The position numbers were made by a program, and so were the translations under genes. A DNA stretch of 64,000 bases from Fistularia commersonii. Taxonomy: Eukaryota > Chordata > Actinopteri > Syngnathiformes > Fistulariidae. Where the stretch lies: contig JBBMNZ010000027.1 of NCBI GenBank assembly GCA_037954325.1, forward strand, positions 1,963,501 to 2,027,500. The letters are read 5' to 3'. The notes under the pieces are model-generated. The model saw nothing but the letters and a program-made list of their open reading frames with translations, was not told where the DNA came from and made no database searches. This document shows, in pieces, positions 1-10,732 of this stretch. Position 1 is the first letter of the stretch. Each line of letters begins with the position of its first letter.

Positions 1-401
1 ATACATATATATAACACGTTTCCTGATAATTCTACCCAGTCCATTTATCTCTATTGTTACGTTAACAAGTACATGACTGACAGTCCGACTCTTTGGCGTG
101 TAAATGTACCTTGATCATTTTGTCAGAAGCAAATCCTGCGCCAACTGCCATTACTTCCCGCTGGAAGTAAAACCAACAGAATATACAATTTGTTTTAAAT
201 AGAGGTGGGTCTTCTGTGTGCAGAGGCGGCATCCTGCTCAGGATCTGTGTTTTAGCTCATTCGGGGGAACTTATCAGCAGCTTAACATCAGTTAGCGATG
301 TAGCACATCCAAAACAAGAAGAAAAGCAAAATACGTTTACTCTATCTTCACCCGTAGCTGTCTGTTTGCAAGTTTTTGGTTTAGAATTACCACAAAGTGG
401 G
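1..401. other. Unassigned intergenic sequence
   Basis: No gene or repeat is recognised. The stretch starts with a short TA/CA-rich patch. An 87-codon open frame at 216-479 runs into the neighbouring transposon and resembles nothing known to me. Confidence 0.5.
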
Positions 402-1234
402 ACCTTGACTTACGAGTGCATCAACTTACGAATTTTCCAAGACAGGACTGTACGTATACAAAACGTGTTTAGAAATTAAGCTGGGATCCGAGTTATGGAG
501 CAGGATTGTGTGGCTGTGGCTTTTTGTGACATTGCATTTAGAAACACTCGGCGGGGGCCGCCTGCTACTAGGTAGCCGGGGAATATCCGAGAAAAACATA
601 AGCGAGGTGTGCATGTGACGTAGTTTTCCATGAAGAGATGGAGAGGTTGATGTTGGTGAGATACCGTGACCGAGAGGCGCAGCACGTTTATTGGGGTTTG
701 GTGCCGAAGTTGGGCAACATCAACAGATGATGCATCAGAAGAATCACTCGAATCCAATCGGGGACGGATTGAGGATTTTAAAAAGAAGACCGACAATCAA
801 TTTGTTGCCAAATTAAGTTTAGCAATAAAGTGTTGCAAAGTGTGCAAGTTAAATTTAGCAATACATTGTAGCATTAAGTGTGTAGTGAGAAAGTTAAGCT
901 AAGCGATAGAGCACGAAATGAAAACCCCCCCGAAACTCCTCCGCCCATCTTCTTCGCTACCGCCAGCATCTTCGTTCGATCTTCAAGGTAAATAAACTTA
1001 ATATTACCAGTTTATTTCTTTACATTCTCTTTTGTTATGTATTGTTATTTTCGATATGTTATCATGATTGATAAAGTCATTTTCTTTTCTTATTTAAAAA
1101 CACGTAACAAAAACAGGGGGCAGGAACGGATTGATAGCGTTCCAATTCATTTCAGTGGGGAAATTTAAATCGATATACAAGCACGTTCAGTTATAAGCTT
1201 GGCCAGAGAATTAATTAAACTCGTAAGTCAAGGT
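402..1234. mobile_element. Non-autonomous DNA transposon with 16-bp inverted ends
   Basis: ACCTTGACTTACGAGT at 402-417 recurs as its exact reverse complement at 1219-1234, so about 830 bp are bounded by perfect 16-bp inverted repeats. Ends of the 'acttacgagt' kind occur in fish mariner/Tigger-like elements, an assignment made from memory. The interior has no intact transposase; the longest frame inside is 106 codons on the minus strand (476-796) and unrecognised. Exact outer edges and TA target duplications could not be fixed, so the true ends may lie slightly outside these coordinates. Confidence 0.6.
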
Positions 1235-1734
1235 ATTACCGGATTGGAATAATCTGCAGCTATAGTTACTTTTGGGGAGGAATCGTGAAGCGTGGGCGTA
1301 AAGTGCTGAAAAAAACTCAAACGGACAGCTTTGGACATCAACAATCAATCATTAGCCCGTGTCGGAGCATTTGTTGTCTGCGGATGCATTGTCACAAAAA
1401 TAAATAAAGAAAAGTCACAGGCAAGTCATTTTCTGTGGCAGGCGGTTACAGAGAACAGGCCCAAACTTTAAAGCTTCGGATTTGTGACACGATGTCCAGC
1501 GCATTTGTCCTGATCTGCTCAAATGGAATCCTGATTTCTTTCACTTAGAGATGAGAGCCGCGGCGATGCGGGGCTCAGATATCGTCTAGGGTCGCGGCCC
1601 TTCTCACGAACCGCGGAGAAACATCTGACACGTATCGACACCGCGCCCGCCTGCGGCAGAAAATAACGCTTTGTTGCGTTTGATTCGCTCGCAGCAAATC
1701 CATTAAAATTGCAAGGGTTGATTTATTGGATACT
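1235..1734. other. Unassigned sequence with a CpG-rich patch
   Basis: Nothing coding is recognised. About 1550-1680 is noticeably rich in CpG compared with its flanks. Confidence 0.4.
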
Positions 1735-1960
1735 TTCATTCATCCATCCATTCATTCATTCATCGTCTGTACCCCTCATCCTGCAGTCGGGGTTGCGGGG
1801 TCGCGGGGGGGGCTACTCCAGCTTCACAAAGGGTCGGTCGCCAGTCCGCATACAACCGTTCACTCTTTCATTTGCACAGCATGTACAGAGAAATTACCAC
1901 TCGGTCTCTTATTCACACATCCTACGGAGTCATATAACCACTGTGCCACCATGCCGCCCG
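1735..1960 (-). mobile_element. Family A interspersed repeat, copy 1 (internally deleted)
   Basis: Read on the minus strand, the copy starts with CGGGCGGCATGGTGG and CAGTGGTTA and ends in a GAATGAATGGATGGATG tail. This is the layout of a very abundant teleost repeat: head, then TAGCACT..GCCTC.CAGCAAGAGGGTCC, then GGAGACCCTAAAT, GTGAATGGTTGTATGTCTCTAT, GCTGGGATNGGCTCCAG and an ATGAATG tail. The middle is shortened here. The class is uncertain; I use 'family A' for all copies in this window. It is probably a non-autonomous element with a tRNA-like head. Confidence 0.7.
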
Positions 1961-2057
1961 CTTTCATGTATTTTGACATTAGATAGACATACAGTTTTGT
2001 AAATATTATATCCTCACAATACAAATTAATTTGTGATCAAACGTGTATAATGAGAAT

Positions 2058-2235
2058 GGGGTTTAAGAGCAGTCGTGTTGGAACTGGCAGGTTCCCGATT
2101 CGAATCTCGAGCGCTTCCGAGATTCCCGTATCGCCCCGGAGCGAGACGCTGAACCCCTGAGCGCTCCCTGGTCGCCCGCTGCTCAATGTGCAAACATGAT
2201 GGGATCAATGCAGAGGATTACTTTCTCAAATATAC
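2058..2235 (+). mobile_element. tRNA-headed SINE (family B), copy 1
   Basis: The order is: an AGCAGTCGTGTTGGAACTGG segment, a B-box-like GATTCGAATCTC, a diverged GAGCGAGACGCTGAACCCC (usual fish form GAGCAAGACACTGAACCCC), GCTCCCTGGTCGCC, then an ATGATGGGATCAATGCAGAGG end. This is the known layout of an abundant fish tRNA-derived repeat. It encodes no protein and would depend on LINE machinery to move. Confidence 0.7.
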
Positions 2236-2860
2236 ATTTAATGATATAGTTACAATCAACGGCAGTAAATATAACTAATGCGTCAGGTTCGGAATAAAAA
2301 TCAGTCAATTTGAAGAATGAATCAATATTTATAACTTTTTTTTCTATTCAGTTTACATTACTTTGGTCTACCTCGGACTTTTTGAAGTGCTCTATAATTG
2401 ATTGATTGATTAATTGATTTGTGCTCATTTTTAACTTCTTCGGTCATCTTCCATATTTGGTTCATTTAACAATGAAATGCTTTGATCCAGAATGCTAAAC
2501 GCTACCTTGTTCTTGTGATATAAGGCAACTATAAATATAAATCCCTGCTCTGGCGTCCAGTATTTTACGTACTCGCCCTGCCAGGAAGTAAATCGACTGA
2601 ATCAATATTCTAAAATATTCACATAGAGACACTCCATATGTAAAGTCGAACCTTTTACGCGGGACCTTTGGCGGTTTCTGTGGCGTCACCACAGTCCATT
2701 ACAGGAGGGTTTTGATAATGGCTTTCTATTGCTGACCTCGGCGGAGAGAACGGGTGATAATCTACATCTAAACTGATACATTTTGTCCTTGCGAGGACAA
2801 AGAAGTTGGTTTGGAAACTGGCGTCACCCCAAATGGAAGCATCCGTTCTTCACTTGCACT
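2236..2860. other. Unassigned AT-rich intergenic sequence
   Basis: AT-rich with a GATT-repeat patch near 2397-2420. Nothing coding or repetitive is recognised. Confidence 0.4.
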
Positions 2861-2912
2861 TACACACACACACCTGCACGCGCACACACACACACACACA
2901 CACACGCACGCA
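2861..2912. repeat. (CA)n microsatellite, interrupted
   Basis: Two alternating CA runs are separated by CTGCACGCG. It can be read directly. Confidence 0.95.
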
Positions 2913-3139
2913 ATGAGCAAATACTCGCTGCAACGACAGTGAGTGGTAAGAAGACGGCCTATCACCCTCTGACACCAGAGAATGAGAGAGAGCCTAGTAA
3001 CCCTGTAATAGACAATCACTTAGACCACAAATTAAATGAAATGGTTAATAAAATTACTTGGCGCTCCGTCTACTTAATAAGACGCAGGCATGTTCCAACT
3101 TTAATGCTATTTACCCACCTGACTAAAGTGTAACAGCGA

Positions 3140-3440
3140 TTTGGCACCTATGTCCAGATTTAAATGGAAAATGACTTGCTAATCTGTTTAGGTATTTGGA
3201 GTAATTGGGTCTGGTGCCAGTGAGGGGGATTTCCTTGACTGTTGAAAGTCTCTGCTAGTAGTCCATTCGGAGCCCCTTGGTATAATTACTCTGACAGAGC
3301 TGTGGCCACAGGGCCTGTGAGCAGGGCTGCTTTTTAAACTGTAAATTATGAAGGATTAGCATTTATGAATTTTAAATCAGGACTGTGGTAGGAGACACTA
3401 AAGCTGCTTAGTGATTGCAAACGGCAGCGTCTAAGCAGGC
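3140..3440. promoter_or_regulatory. Candidate conserved non-coding element
   Basis: About 300 bp free of repeats and open frames, with AT-core motifs (GAGTAATTGGG, TATAATTACT) and mixed composition, set between microsatellites. The texture resembles deeply conserved vertebrate enhancers. Conservation itself cannot be seen from one sequence. Confidence 0.3.
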
Positions 3441-3478
3441 GGCTCTACACCCCTTACTCTCCGAGACGTTTTGTGAGC

Positions 3479-3494
3479 ACGCGCCTGTGTGTGC

Positions 3495-3526
<32 letters not shown>

Positions 3527-3530
3527 TTAT
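3479..3530. repeat. (TG)n microsatellite with GC-alternating leader
   Basis: A GCGCCTGTGTGTGCGCGCAC leader is followed by a pure TG run at about 3500-3526. Alternating purine-pyrimidine sequence of this kind can adopt Z-DNA. Confidence 0.95.
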
Positions 3531-3660
3531 TCAAATGTAACGGCGAATAAACAAAATGTTCTGACTGGACACTTACTATTTCCTTTAAGTGTAGAAGAAG
3601 CTGACATCTTAACATTCTCGTTCTTCCGGCGCGCGTACGTGTGTTCGTGTGCGGATATTA

Positions 3661-3712
3661 GCGCGCATGTGTGTGTGTGTGTGTGTTTGTGTGTGTGTTT
3701 GTCAACTCATGC
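3661..3712. repeat. (TG)n microsatellite
   Basis: GCGCGCA followed by TG runs interrupted by TTTG. It reads directly. Confidence 0.95.
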
Positions 3713-4004
3713 GGGCTGCATCTCCCCTGTCACTCTTTCTCAAGCTGGGGTTCTGCTCCTCACTAGCGTGTCACACTATGCAGAATATCCAATGGGTGAT
3801 TATGTTAATGTGGGACTTGATCCATGTTAAATTATGCATAATGGATTGATGTGGCACAAAGTCATCAATTAGACGGATATCAGCACTAAAAGGTGTGACG
3901 CAGCATATAACATTCTTTCTCCTTGCTCTTTTTCGCTTTACAGGGAGGCAGTAAACGACAACCTCGGAGTGCGTTTGCTTACCGTGTGCACGAGAGTGTC
4001 GTCC

Positions 4005-4044
4005 GTGTGTGTGTGTGTGTGTGTGTGTGTCCACGCGCGCGTAC
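4005..4044. repeat. (TG)n microsatellite with GCGCGC end
   Basis: A pure TG run at 4005-4030 is followed by CCACGCGCGCGTACGTC. This is the third TG run within 600 bp. Confidence 0.95.
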
Positions 4045-5020
4045 GTCATGGTTGACCCCCGCTATTTACGATCGAGTGCGAGTCCGCTACTGGCATGCGG
4101 CGATATGCGGCCGCGGGTGAGGCCGTGGCACAAACACCACCGCCGTCCTCATATCACACCTCCAGGAGCTGTCTGCACCGGGATCCCTCGCTCATGACCT
4201 CAAGTCGTCAGTGTTAACTGGTTTAGCCAGGTGGCAATAGCAGGGGGAGGGGGGCTGAGCATGAAATAAAACTCCCGAGCTGATGAACCCCTGAGCATAG
4301 GACAACACGTTTCTCCTCACCTGAATATCACTTCTACGCTTCTCCAAAATATAAAGCCAAACACATTGGAAAATCATCAGACATTGTTGTCTCCGGACCA
4401 AAATGTGCCGGGAACAGGTATTCCGCAATTTACTTGAAGATTACGTTGCCCTCGATGCTGACCCTAATACCACATCTACTTATACGGCAAGAGTATTGGA
4501 CATTAATGGTTTCCCTTCTGTTCCTCATCAATACATGCAGTACACAATCGAACATTTCCCGGCGATATTCACAATATATGTAATTCAAAGGTTGTGGGAT
4601 GTTTGGGCGTTACCGCTCTCCTTTGGAAACCACATAAGATGTGTATCAAGTGACATTGAAACAATCTGAATGGCCTCCAAGTTAATGGACAATATAAGAA
4701 GTGTCACATTTAATAAACATAATTATGTCTCGTATGTGTTTCCATAAATAGCAGTGTCTGAAATAATTCAGATTCAAGGAACTGCTGTCTTAATCCCAAC
4801 AACCTTCTCGATGTCGTTCAGTTAGCGACAAGAAGCCCACATGATCGTCTGACTTCATTTCTCAAATAACCTTAAACTTGAAAACGGCATAATTAACATA
4901 TGGGTGATTTGAACGTAATAAGCACATCAATAAATAGCCACTTTTTTTCACAGTAAAACATATTTGAAACGTGTCGGAGGGAATTCAACATGTAATAATG
5001 TAACGGTGCGATGTTTGCCA
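4045..5020. other. Unassigned intergenic sequence
   Basis: No gene is recognised. An 88-codon frame at 4403-4669 (+) has no family signature. Part of 4050-4200 is CpG-rich; the rest is AT-rich. Confidence 0.4.
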
Positions 5021-5115
5021 AGGTTTGGTGCAATGGTTAGAAGGTCCCTGGTCCGATTCCAACGGGGGGCTTCCGGGTCACTGGAGACCCTCAACTACCC
5101 AGATGTGGGGGAAGC
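5021..5115 (+). mobile_element. Family A repeat, copy 2 (short)
   Basis: Head-like GGTGCAATGGTTAG, the segment AAGGTCCCTGGTCCGATTCC, then CACTGGAGACCCTCAACTACC and CAGATGTG. The copy lacks both the middle and the tail. Confidence 0.6.
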
Positions 5116-6009
5116 ATGACTGATTAGTTGTATGTATAATTAATGATTATAATTAATCAAAATGAATTGGGCAAAATGTAGTTTTGTCACAGAACGTTAT
5201 AGATGTAAATATCAATTCAAATAGGACTCCAGCGTGGATCTTGAAAGGAAAACAGTGCCTGTTTTGTGACTTATTGATCGTGTAAAGCCGGGTATTGACG
5301 CAAAGAACGTTACTCGCTTCTCGTCGTCCGGATCTATATTTTCCTCCGTTCCCTCTTTTTGTGACGAAGCCGTGTCACACACCGTCTTAGATTGTGTTGA
5401 GAGGCACGCCACGAGCTTCGTATTTTGTCTTTGGACGACAGTTGTCCGACGCCGTGACTCCTGTCGGTGTTCCATTTCAGCGTCCTGTACCCAGGAACTA
5501 AATAGACTTTAGATAAAATCTTGGGCCATGATGGGTGTCGCATGGTTGGGATTATACAGGAGTTTAAAAGCTGTTCCAGCCTGTTGTTAGCGAGGCAGGT
5601 ATTCACTAGATATATCGTTGCCAGAGCATAAATAAATCCGGATATATTTCCACCTAAAAGACTTCGGGTCAAAACTGTTGGAGCCCAAAATCCGGTTCCC
5701 CTCTTCGAGCCGCGTGCTTTCCCGATGGTCAGAAAAGAATTCTCAGATAATCCGCACGGTGACTTGATGATGTTTGATGATGATAGCCTCATTTTAAAGT
5801 CGCTCCTGTGTCATGTTTCGCCTCGGGTTGCTCTAAAATGAATTTGGCTGCAACGCAAAAATTGGAATATTTAATTTCAGAATGTTTACCAGGGGCAATG
5901 AATGACAGTATTTCACTTGGTAATGAATGTGCATCTCTTCTTTTGGGACAGCAGTGCGTTATGTTGGAGCAGATGCTCTCTTTACCATGTTGTCATTTTA
6001 TATCCGTGG
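5116..6009. other. Unassigned sequence with overlapping minus-strand open frames
   Basis: Two overlapping minus-strand frames, 5334-5792 (152 codons) and 5212-5475 (87 codons), are the longest open stretch here. Neither shows a recognisable domain, signal peptide or membrane segment. They lie between two interspersed repeats and may be decayed transposon DNA or chance frames. Confidence 0.3.
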
Positions 6010-6215
6010 CGCCGAATCACAACCCAGTTATCTGATGACATTCGCCATGTTGCGCGGGTCTGGACCACACTTTTAAGGACGATCTCCAGAAACCCATCAT
6101 TCCCCCATGAGCGGGCACCTCTGACAGATCCAAGCTCAATGCGGGCAGCCTTCCGCCTCGACTGGTTGCCGTTAAAAGAAAGAGACAGGGAAGGTGAGGG
6201 ATGGAAAGCAAGAGC
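6010..6215 (+). mobile_element. Interspersed repeat family C, copy 1
   Basis: This segment and 58798-59010 share an ordered set of blocks: CCGAATCACAACCC, a GTTGTCTG/GTTATCTG block, GTCTGGACCAC/GTCTAGACCAC, CAGAAACCCA(C/T)CATT and CCC(C/A)TGAGC. Both then have a diverged stretch corresponding to the fish 'GCAGAACCAGGCTCA' region and a purine-rich end. The class is unknown to me; it is abundant in percomorph fish. Confidence 0.65.
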
Positions 6216-6266
6216 GTGATTGAGACGAGGGCACGACCCTCACACCTCTTCTAGGTTCCTCTAGAC

Positions 6267-6812
6267 CAGCGGTCGGGAACCTATGGCTCGCGAGCCATAT
6301 ATGGCTCTTCCGGTGACGGCATATAAAAAAAAAAAAAAATCAGTTTGGATATTTACTCATAATACCGTGTCATTTTAAAGGAAACACAAATTAGTTTCGA
6401 AGATAAATTTCACAGGTGACCCGTTGGTCGGGTCGGGAACCAATGGCTTCCGAGCACGTCGGGGTCATTGTAAAGATGAAGAAATTTATATGATCAGATA
6501 GCCAACTAGTGTATCCGCTTCAACCCTTGTAACGGAAAAGATGACGAAAAGAAAATAAACGATGATGCGTGGACAGAGGAATTTGCATTTGGATCTGCGG
6601 TGCGTCTAATAAGCAATGATAAAATCGCATCGATGAAACTGTCAAGTATAAAGCGGCACTTTGAACAAATCCATGCAGCACCAGAGGTCGCATTAAAAGT
6701 AAGACATATTTAATTTATTATACCTTAAAAATACTATGTGGCTCGCAATGAAAAATATTTAGAAATATTTGGCTTTTATGGCTCTCCCGGTCAACAAGGT
6801 TCTTGACCCCTG
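6267..6812 (+). mobile_element. hAT DNA transposon, internally deleted
   Basis: The 5' end is CAGCGGTCGGGAACCTA and the 3' end is AAGGTTCTTGACCCCTG, which are imperfect inverted copies of each other. They are flanked by CTCTAGAC (6259-6266) and CTCTAGGG (6813-6820). Those look like an 8-bp target duplication with two changes, the size known for hAT elements. Subterminal GGCTCGCGAGCC and TATGGCTCT motifs are typical of Charlie/SPIN-like members. At 546 bp it is far shorter than an autonomous copy, and only the transposase N-terminus remains. Confidence 0.85.
6542..6705 (+). pseudogene. hAT transposase N-terminal (BED-finger) remnant
   Basis: An open frame of about 54 codons translates with the order DDAWTEEFAF, SNDKIASMK, KRHFEQIHA. 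This matches the start of Charlie/ZBED5-type transposases: an acidic-aromatic segment, a CxxC zinc-finger knuckle, then KRHxxxxH. The paired cysteines of the finger are absent (VRLISND stands where LCLICN-type residues are usual), while the RHF..IH histidine half survives. No start codon is in frame and the catalytic core is missing, so it is dead. Confidence 0.75.
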
Positions 6813-6820
6813 CTCTAGGG

Positions 6821-7740
6821 CTGGTGAATCCAACTCCAGTGTGGAGTTGTTCAAGATAATAATGGTTAAAAAGAAACTGTTTAAATGCACATCTGATGTT
6901 AAGGCCGGCGCCTGCCCCAATTTTCTCAGCCTCAAATTGTCAAGCAGGTGTTTTGTGTCACCTGAAGTCAATCAACTGTGGTCAGTCACCGTGTGTTGAC
7001 TTCTTAAAAGCTGTGCACGTCCATTCAACGTGGCGGCTGACGTGCAGCGCGCCAAGGGGGGGGCCGCTGTGTCCTTTTTTCCTTTCGTTGATTTGAGCAG
7101 CCAACCTGCCGCTTTTTCCTTAATTGTAACTCTGCATCTTCCTCTCCAGACGTTCATCATAAATGTATCGAATTTTGTTTTACGTCGCCTCTCCGAGCCA
7201 GATCCCAGCAGCTGTCTCTGCCATGATGCAACGACATCATCTGATTACAATTTAAACAAGAGTAAATAACTGTGTAATTGGATTGGCCGTTACTGATCAA
7301 CAATCTTTTTCCCGGATAACTCCTTTCCATCAAATACTATACTATACTTTCCTATACTATATTGTTACAGTGTCTCATTGTGGCCCAAACCTAAGCACCT
7401 CAGGGAGAACATTTCACAAAATCTCAAGAGTTGCTTTTTTTTTTTCCCCCGTAAAGTATCCTTTCCTGCACTCTGAGGCATAAGTGGACGCATCTTATTG
7501 ATTTTCTTTCAAGCCAGATTGCATTGATCGCTGGGAATATGGCAGAAAAATCCAGCTGCCTGCGCGTCCGCCGGGACAAAGTGGGAGGGCGGACACGACT
7601 CTGCGGCTGGGCGTCGCACCGCGGGGGGCCAGGCTTCATTACACCGGCTAAGAGCCCACTGGCCTGATGAAACCCCGTCACGACCCTCACTCCAGGCCTT
7701 CCATCCCCATACTCACCCCACCCCTCCCCTCCGGCACAAA
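6821..7740. other. Unassigned intergenic sequence
   Basis: No gene is recognised. There is a short T10 tract near 7436-7445 and a GC-rich patch at about 7550-7660. Several frames of 60-90 codons on both strands have no family resemblance. Confidence 0.4.
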
Positions 7741-8340
7741 TTAAACAGAGAGCTTTTTAATTATTTATCAATACCATGCACTCATCGTGGATCAATCAGT
7801 GTGAATGGTTTTTAAACATAATGAGGGACACCGCTCCAATGAACTTGTGAAAATTGATCGTGATCTTTGCCATTACGCCTTAAGTAAAGATGAACAGCGG
7901 TGACAGTGGTGTTTGTGATTTAAGTGGCGGGCAGGGATGGAGCGGAGCACCCCCGGAGCTCTCTCCAGCCCCGCGCAGGAGTGCGCTTCAGGAAAAGGCA
8001 AACAGCATCAGCGCTGAGAGGCCATCTCCTGCTCCGCCATTAATCAAGCTCTTAAAGGAGACACCTCATCTTATCATCGCATCACACCGCGGACGCAAAA
8101 GTGGACCCGGCATCCTCCGGGGGCCGGCGGCACCGCTCGCCTCCTCAAAGGACACTTCTCAGGGCAAATTACACAGCTCCTCATCACTCCCAAGGTTTAG
8201 TAAAGCTTGATTCATCGTGCTTCTTAGACCCCCGGATGAACCTAACAACCTTAACTTTCTGCTCTGCCTTCATATTTCTCCCCGGGTTCTTCACGTCAAG
8301 CCACTTGAGGAGCCATTCCATCCGGAATTATTAGCCGAAG
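7741..8340. promoter_or_regulatory. Candidate conserved non-coding element(s)
   Basis: An AT-core half (CTTTTTAATTATTTATC, GATCAATCAG) passes into a mixed half with CCATTAATCAAGC, a TAATC-type homeodomain core. There are no simple repeats. The 106-codon frame at 7890-8210 has no domain. Enhancer function is inferred from texture only. Confidence 0.3.
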
Positions 8341-8990
8341 AAATCTAATGTCATTCCGGCGCTTTCGGTCGCTACGGATTCAGTGTCGAGAGCGGGGTGT
8401 AATGTTTGATGGTGAATTTTTACACGCCTGAATTTTGACAAAATTAGAAAACTGTCACCTGTCGTTCTCCCGTGTTCTCGTCCGTTCAAGGGCTGCGAGA
8501 GCGAACGCGGCGATATTGAATTCAAAAAGATCGTTCGCCGGGGGAACAAGGCGACATAAAGCAAGGCATCATAATGAGATTCTTATTTCATTCCTATTTT
8601 TTTTTTTCCTAGCGGGGGTGGAATTGGATTATAGGGTACTTATTTGTATGTGATATTGAGCACTGCAAAATAAATTCACACCTATTTAAATTGAAATCAG
8701 ACCTGGGTGCATCAGATAATCCCTTTTAAGGTAGTATGAACTGACAGTCCAAGCCCACACACTGGAAAGAAATAATCTGTCCTCAACAAAAAAAAAAAAT
8801 ATTTATATATAGCCTACCTTGCCAAAAGCATTCTAAGATTTTTTTTCCAAATATTTACCAGTCAAATATGTGTTTGATTTTCCTTTTTTTTTCTCCCCGA
8901 GGCATAAACAGCCGCATCCATATTCATGGGGAATTTGAGTGGGTCTCTGAATCATCACGTCACAAAGAGTCTTAGCAAAAGCGCCTTCCC
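8341..8990. other. Unassigned sequence with short homopolymers
   Basis: No gene is recognised. Short T and A runs occur at about 8598-8608, 8788-8800 and 8884-8893. Confidence 0.4.
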
Positions 8991-9253
8991 AATAGCTCAG
9001 TTTGTCGCCGGATCGTGAAACCTGATTTTGTTTTGGATCTGAGACGTCGGGCTGGAGGGGCCCTGCGACGACCGGGGCCGCACGGCGTTGGGGGTAAGGA
9101 GGGGGGACCGCGGCTGCCGGCGAATCCTTTTCGAAATAGATTATTTCTGAAGGAATGTTGAGACATAAGCCTGAAAGAAGGACAAGGTTTAGTGTGAAGA
9201 TGAGCGGCGGGTCGCCGCGGCGAGGAGGCAATGCGCTCGCAGTGGTGTCAGCA

Positions 9254-9284
<31 letters not shown>

Positions 9285-9480
9285 TGGTGGTGGTGGTGGG
9301 ATTGTGAGAGGCTCTAATGTGAGAAGGGATGAAGCAGAGATGGAGAGAAATAGCGGGTAGCATCGGGGGTGGGCAGGTGGGGGTAACACAACCTTGATAT
9401 GAACCCAAACAAGACGTGCACTTCCGACACTTTCCTCCCGATGCTGCCGGCATTCATATGAGCAGCTTAGCGCTTTATCT
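8991..9480. other. CpG-rich block with the longest open frame of the window
   Basis: CpG and GC content rise across about 9000-9450. A 206-codon minus-strand frame (8833-9453) spans it. Its middle is a run of alanines produced by the CGG repeat, followed by proline-rich and otherwise nondescript sequence. I see no domain or signal peptide, so I treat it as a chance frame in GC-rich DNA. A CpG island promoter is possible but no transcript can be shown. Confidence 0.35.
9253..9300. repeat. (CGG)n then (TGG)n trinucleotide repeat
   Basis: About ten CGG units at 9253-9283 are followed by five TGG units to 9300. CGG tracts can form hairpins and quadruplexes and tend to vary in length. Confidence 0.95.
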
Positions 9481-10194
9481 TAAAACTGGCTGGAAACTAG
9501 GCGGCCCGTGTGAGGTCCAATCCCGGGTCAACGTGCGCCGTAAGCCCGTAGGGCAGCTGGTGTGAGCTCGAGTGTCTGATGGTGTTTTTTTTTCTTCCGT
9601 CTCCATGCTTTGTGTCCTACCGGTTGACCAGATCTGTACTGATATCGCAATATGGAGTGCGGCTGTGTCGGAAAGGCCGGGCGCTGCTTATATGTGTCGC
9701 CTTCCTTTTCTTTTGCACCAAAACTTTGCACAATATGCAGCGTGCTGAATTTTTTAGACCCACCTCGCACCGTCTCGCATTTGTTCACAAAGAGCGGGCC
9801 TGTAAACACCGGCTGGAGGATGTTGTCTGAGAGTTTAAACATCACAGTCTTCACCTTTTTTAATATTTCATCGTCTGTACGTCCGTTCCACGTTCTCCCG
9901 ATTTTTGAGAAGGTTCTCGATGCGTGTGTTACCCCTCCGTTTCTGCTTACCTCTCTGTTTTCCCTCTGTCTCCTGCATTTGACGCAGCGCAATGCATAAC
10001 TGAAATATCAGAATCATAAATCCCATCTGGAATTAATATTAGAAAATGACCACTATCATGTAAACCGCAGAGATCTGCTTTATACGCATCTACAGGCACA
10101 AAGGCATCTCAAAGTAATCGGCTCATTCGTTGCAAAACAGATATCATCAGAAATTTCAAACGATGAAAGGTACAAAGCACAAAGTAGGTACGGC
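9481..10194. other. Unassigned intergenic sequence
   Basis: Overlapping frames on both strands between 9528 and 9999 (154 codons minus, 115 codons plus) show no family signature. No repeat is recognised. Confidence 0.4.
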
Positions 10195-10690
10195 AGAGCA
10201 GTGTTTACAGCTTTGGCCTCACAGCAAGAGGGTCCCCAACAGGACGCCATGTTCTCCTCTTGTCTGTAAGGGAACCTTCGGGTTCCCTATTTTCCTCCCA
10301 CAGGCCAAAAACATTCTATTTGGGACCCTGAATTGCCAAGACATGAATTACAGAGCGAGGGGTCGTTGGTCTCTATGTGACGTGCGGACGAGTGAATGGT
10401 TGTGCGTCTCTGTATGCCAAGCGAATGATTGCATGAGTGGTTGTTTGTCTCTATTCAACACATAAATGGCAAAGTGAATGGCTGTGTGTCTCTATATGTG
10501 GCTCAGTCATTGACTGGCGAGGAGTGTAACCCTGCCTCTTGCCTGATGAAAACTTGGATAGTTTTGGCCCAACCATGAGTGAAGGATATGCAGTAAAAAG
10601 AGTGAATTGATGAATGACTGAAATAATGGATGTATGGATGGGTAGAGACAAAAAATGAATGGATGAATGGATGAATGAATGAAAGATGGA
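10195..10690 (+). mobile_element. Family A repeat, copy 3 (long)
   Basis: The blocks come in order: GCCTCACAGCAAGAGGGTCC, CCATGTTCTCC, TTTTCCTCCCACAGGCCAAAA, GACCCTGAATTGCC, repeated GTGAATGGTTGTGCGTCTCT-like units, GTGTAACCCTGCCTCTTGCC, and a GGATGAATGAATG tail. It has extra internal copies of the GAATGG.TGT segment. The tail runs into the (GATG)n array. Confidence 0.75.
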
Positions 10691-10732
10691 TGGACAATGA
10701 ACAGATGGATGGAGTGTGTATGGATGGATAGA

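Noticed and set aside
2768..4120. Frames rich in alternating CV or TH residues around the TG/CA tracts
   Set aside because: Direct translations of dinucleotide repeats. The same applies at 18078-18546, 19134-19610 and 54610-54850.
5334..5792. 152-codon minus-strand frame
   Set aside because: No recognisable domain or composition; overlapped by another frame and flanked by repeats. The length is within chance for 64 kb in six frames.
8833..9453. 206-codon minus-strand open frame, the longest in the window
   Set aside because: Its length comes from GC-rich, stop-poor DNA and a CGG repeat read as polyalanine. There is no domain, no start context and no splice evidence.
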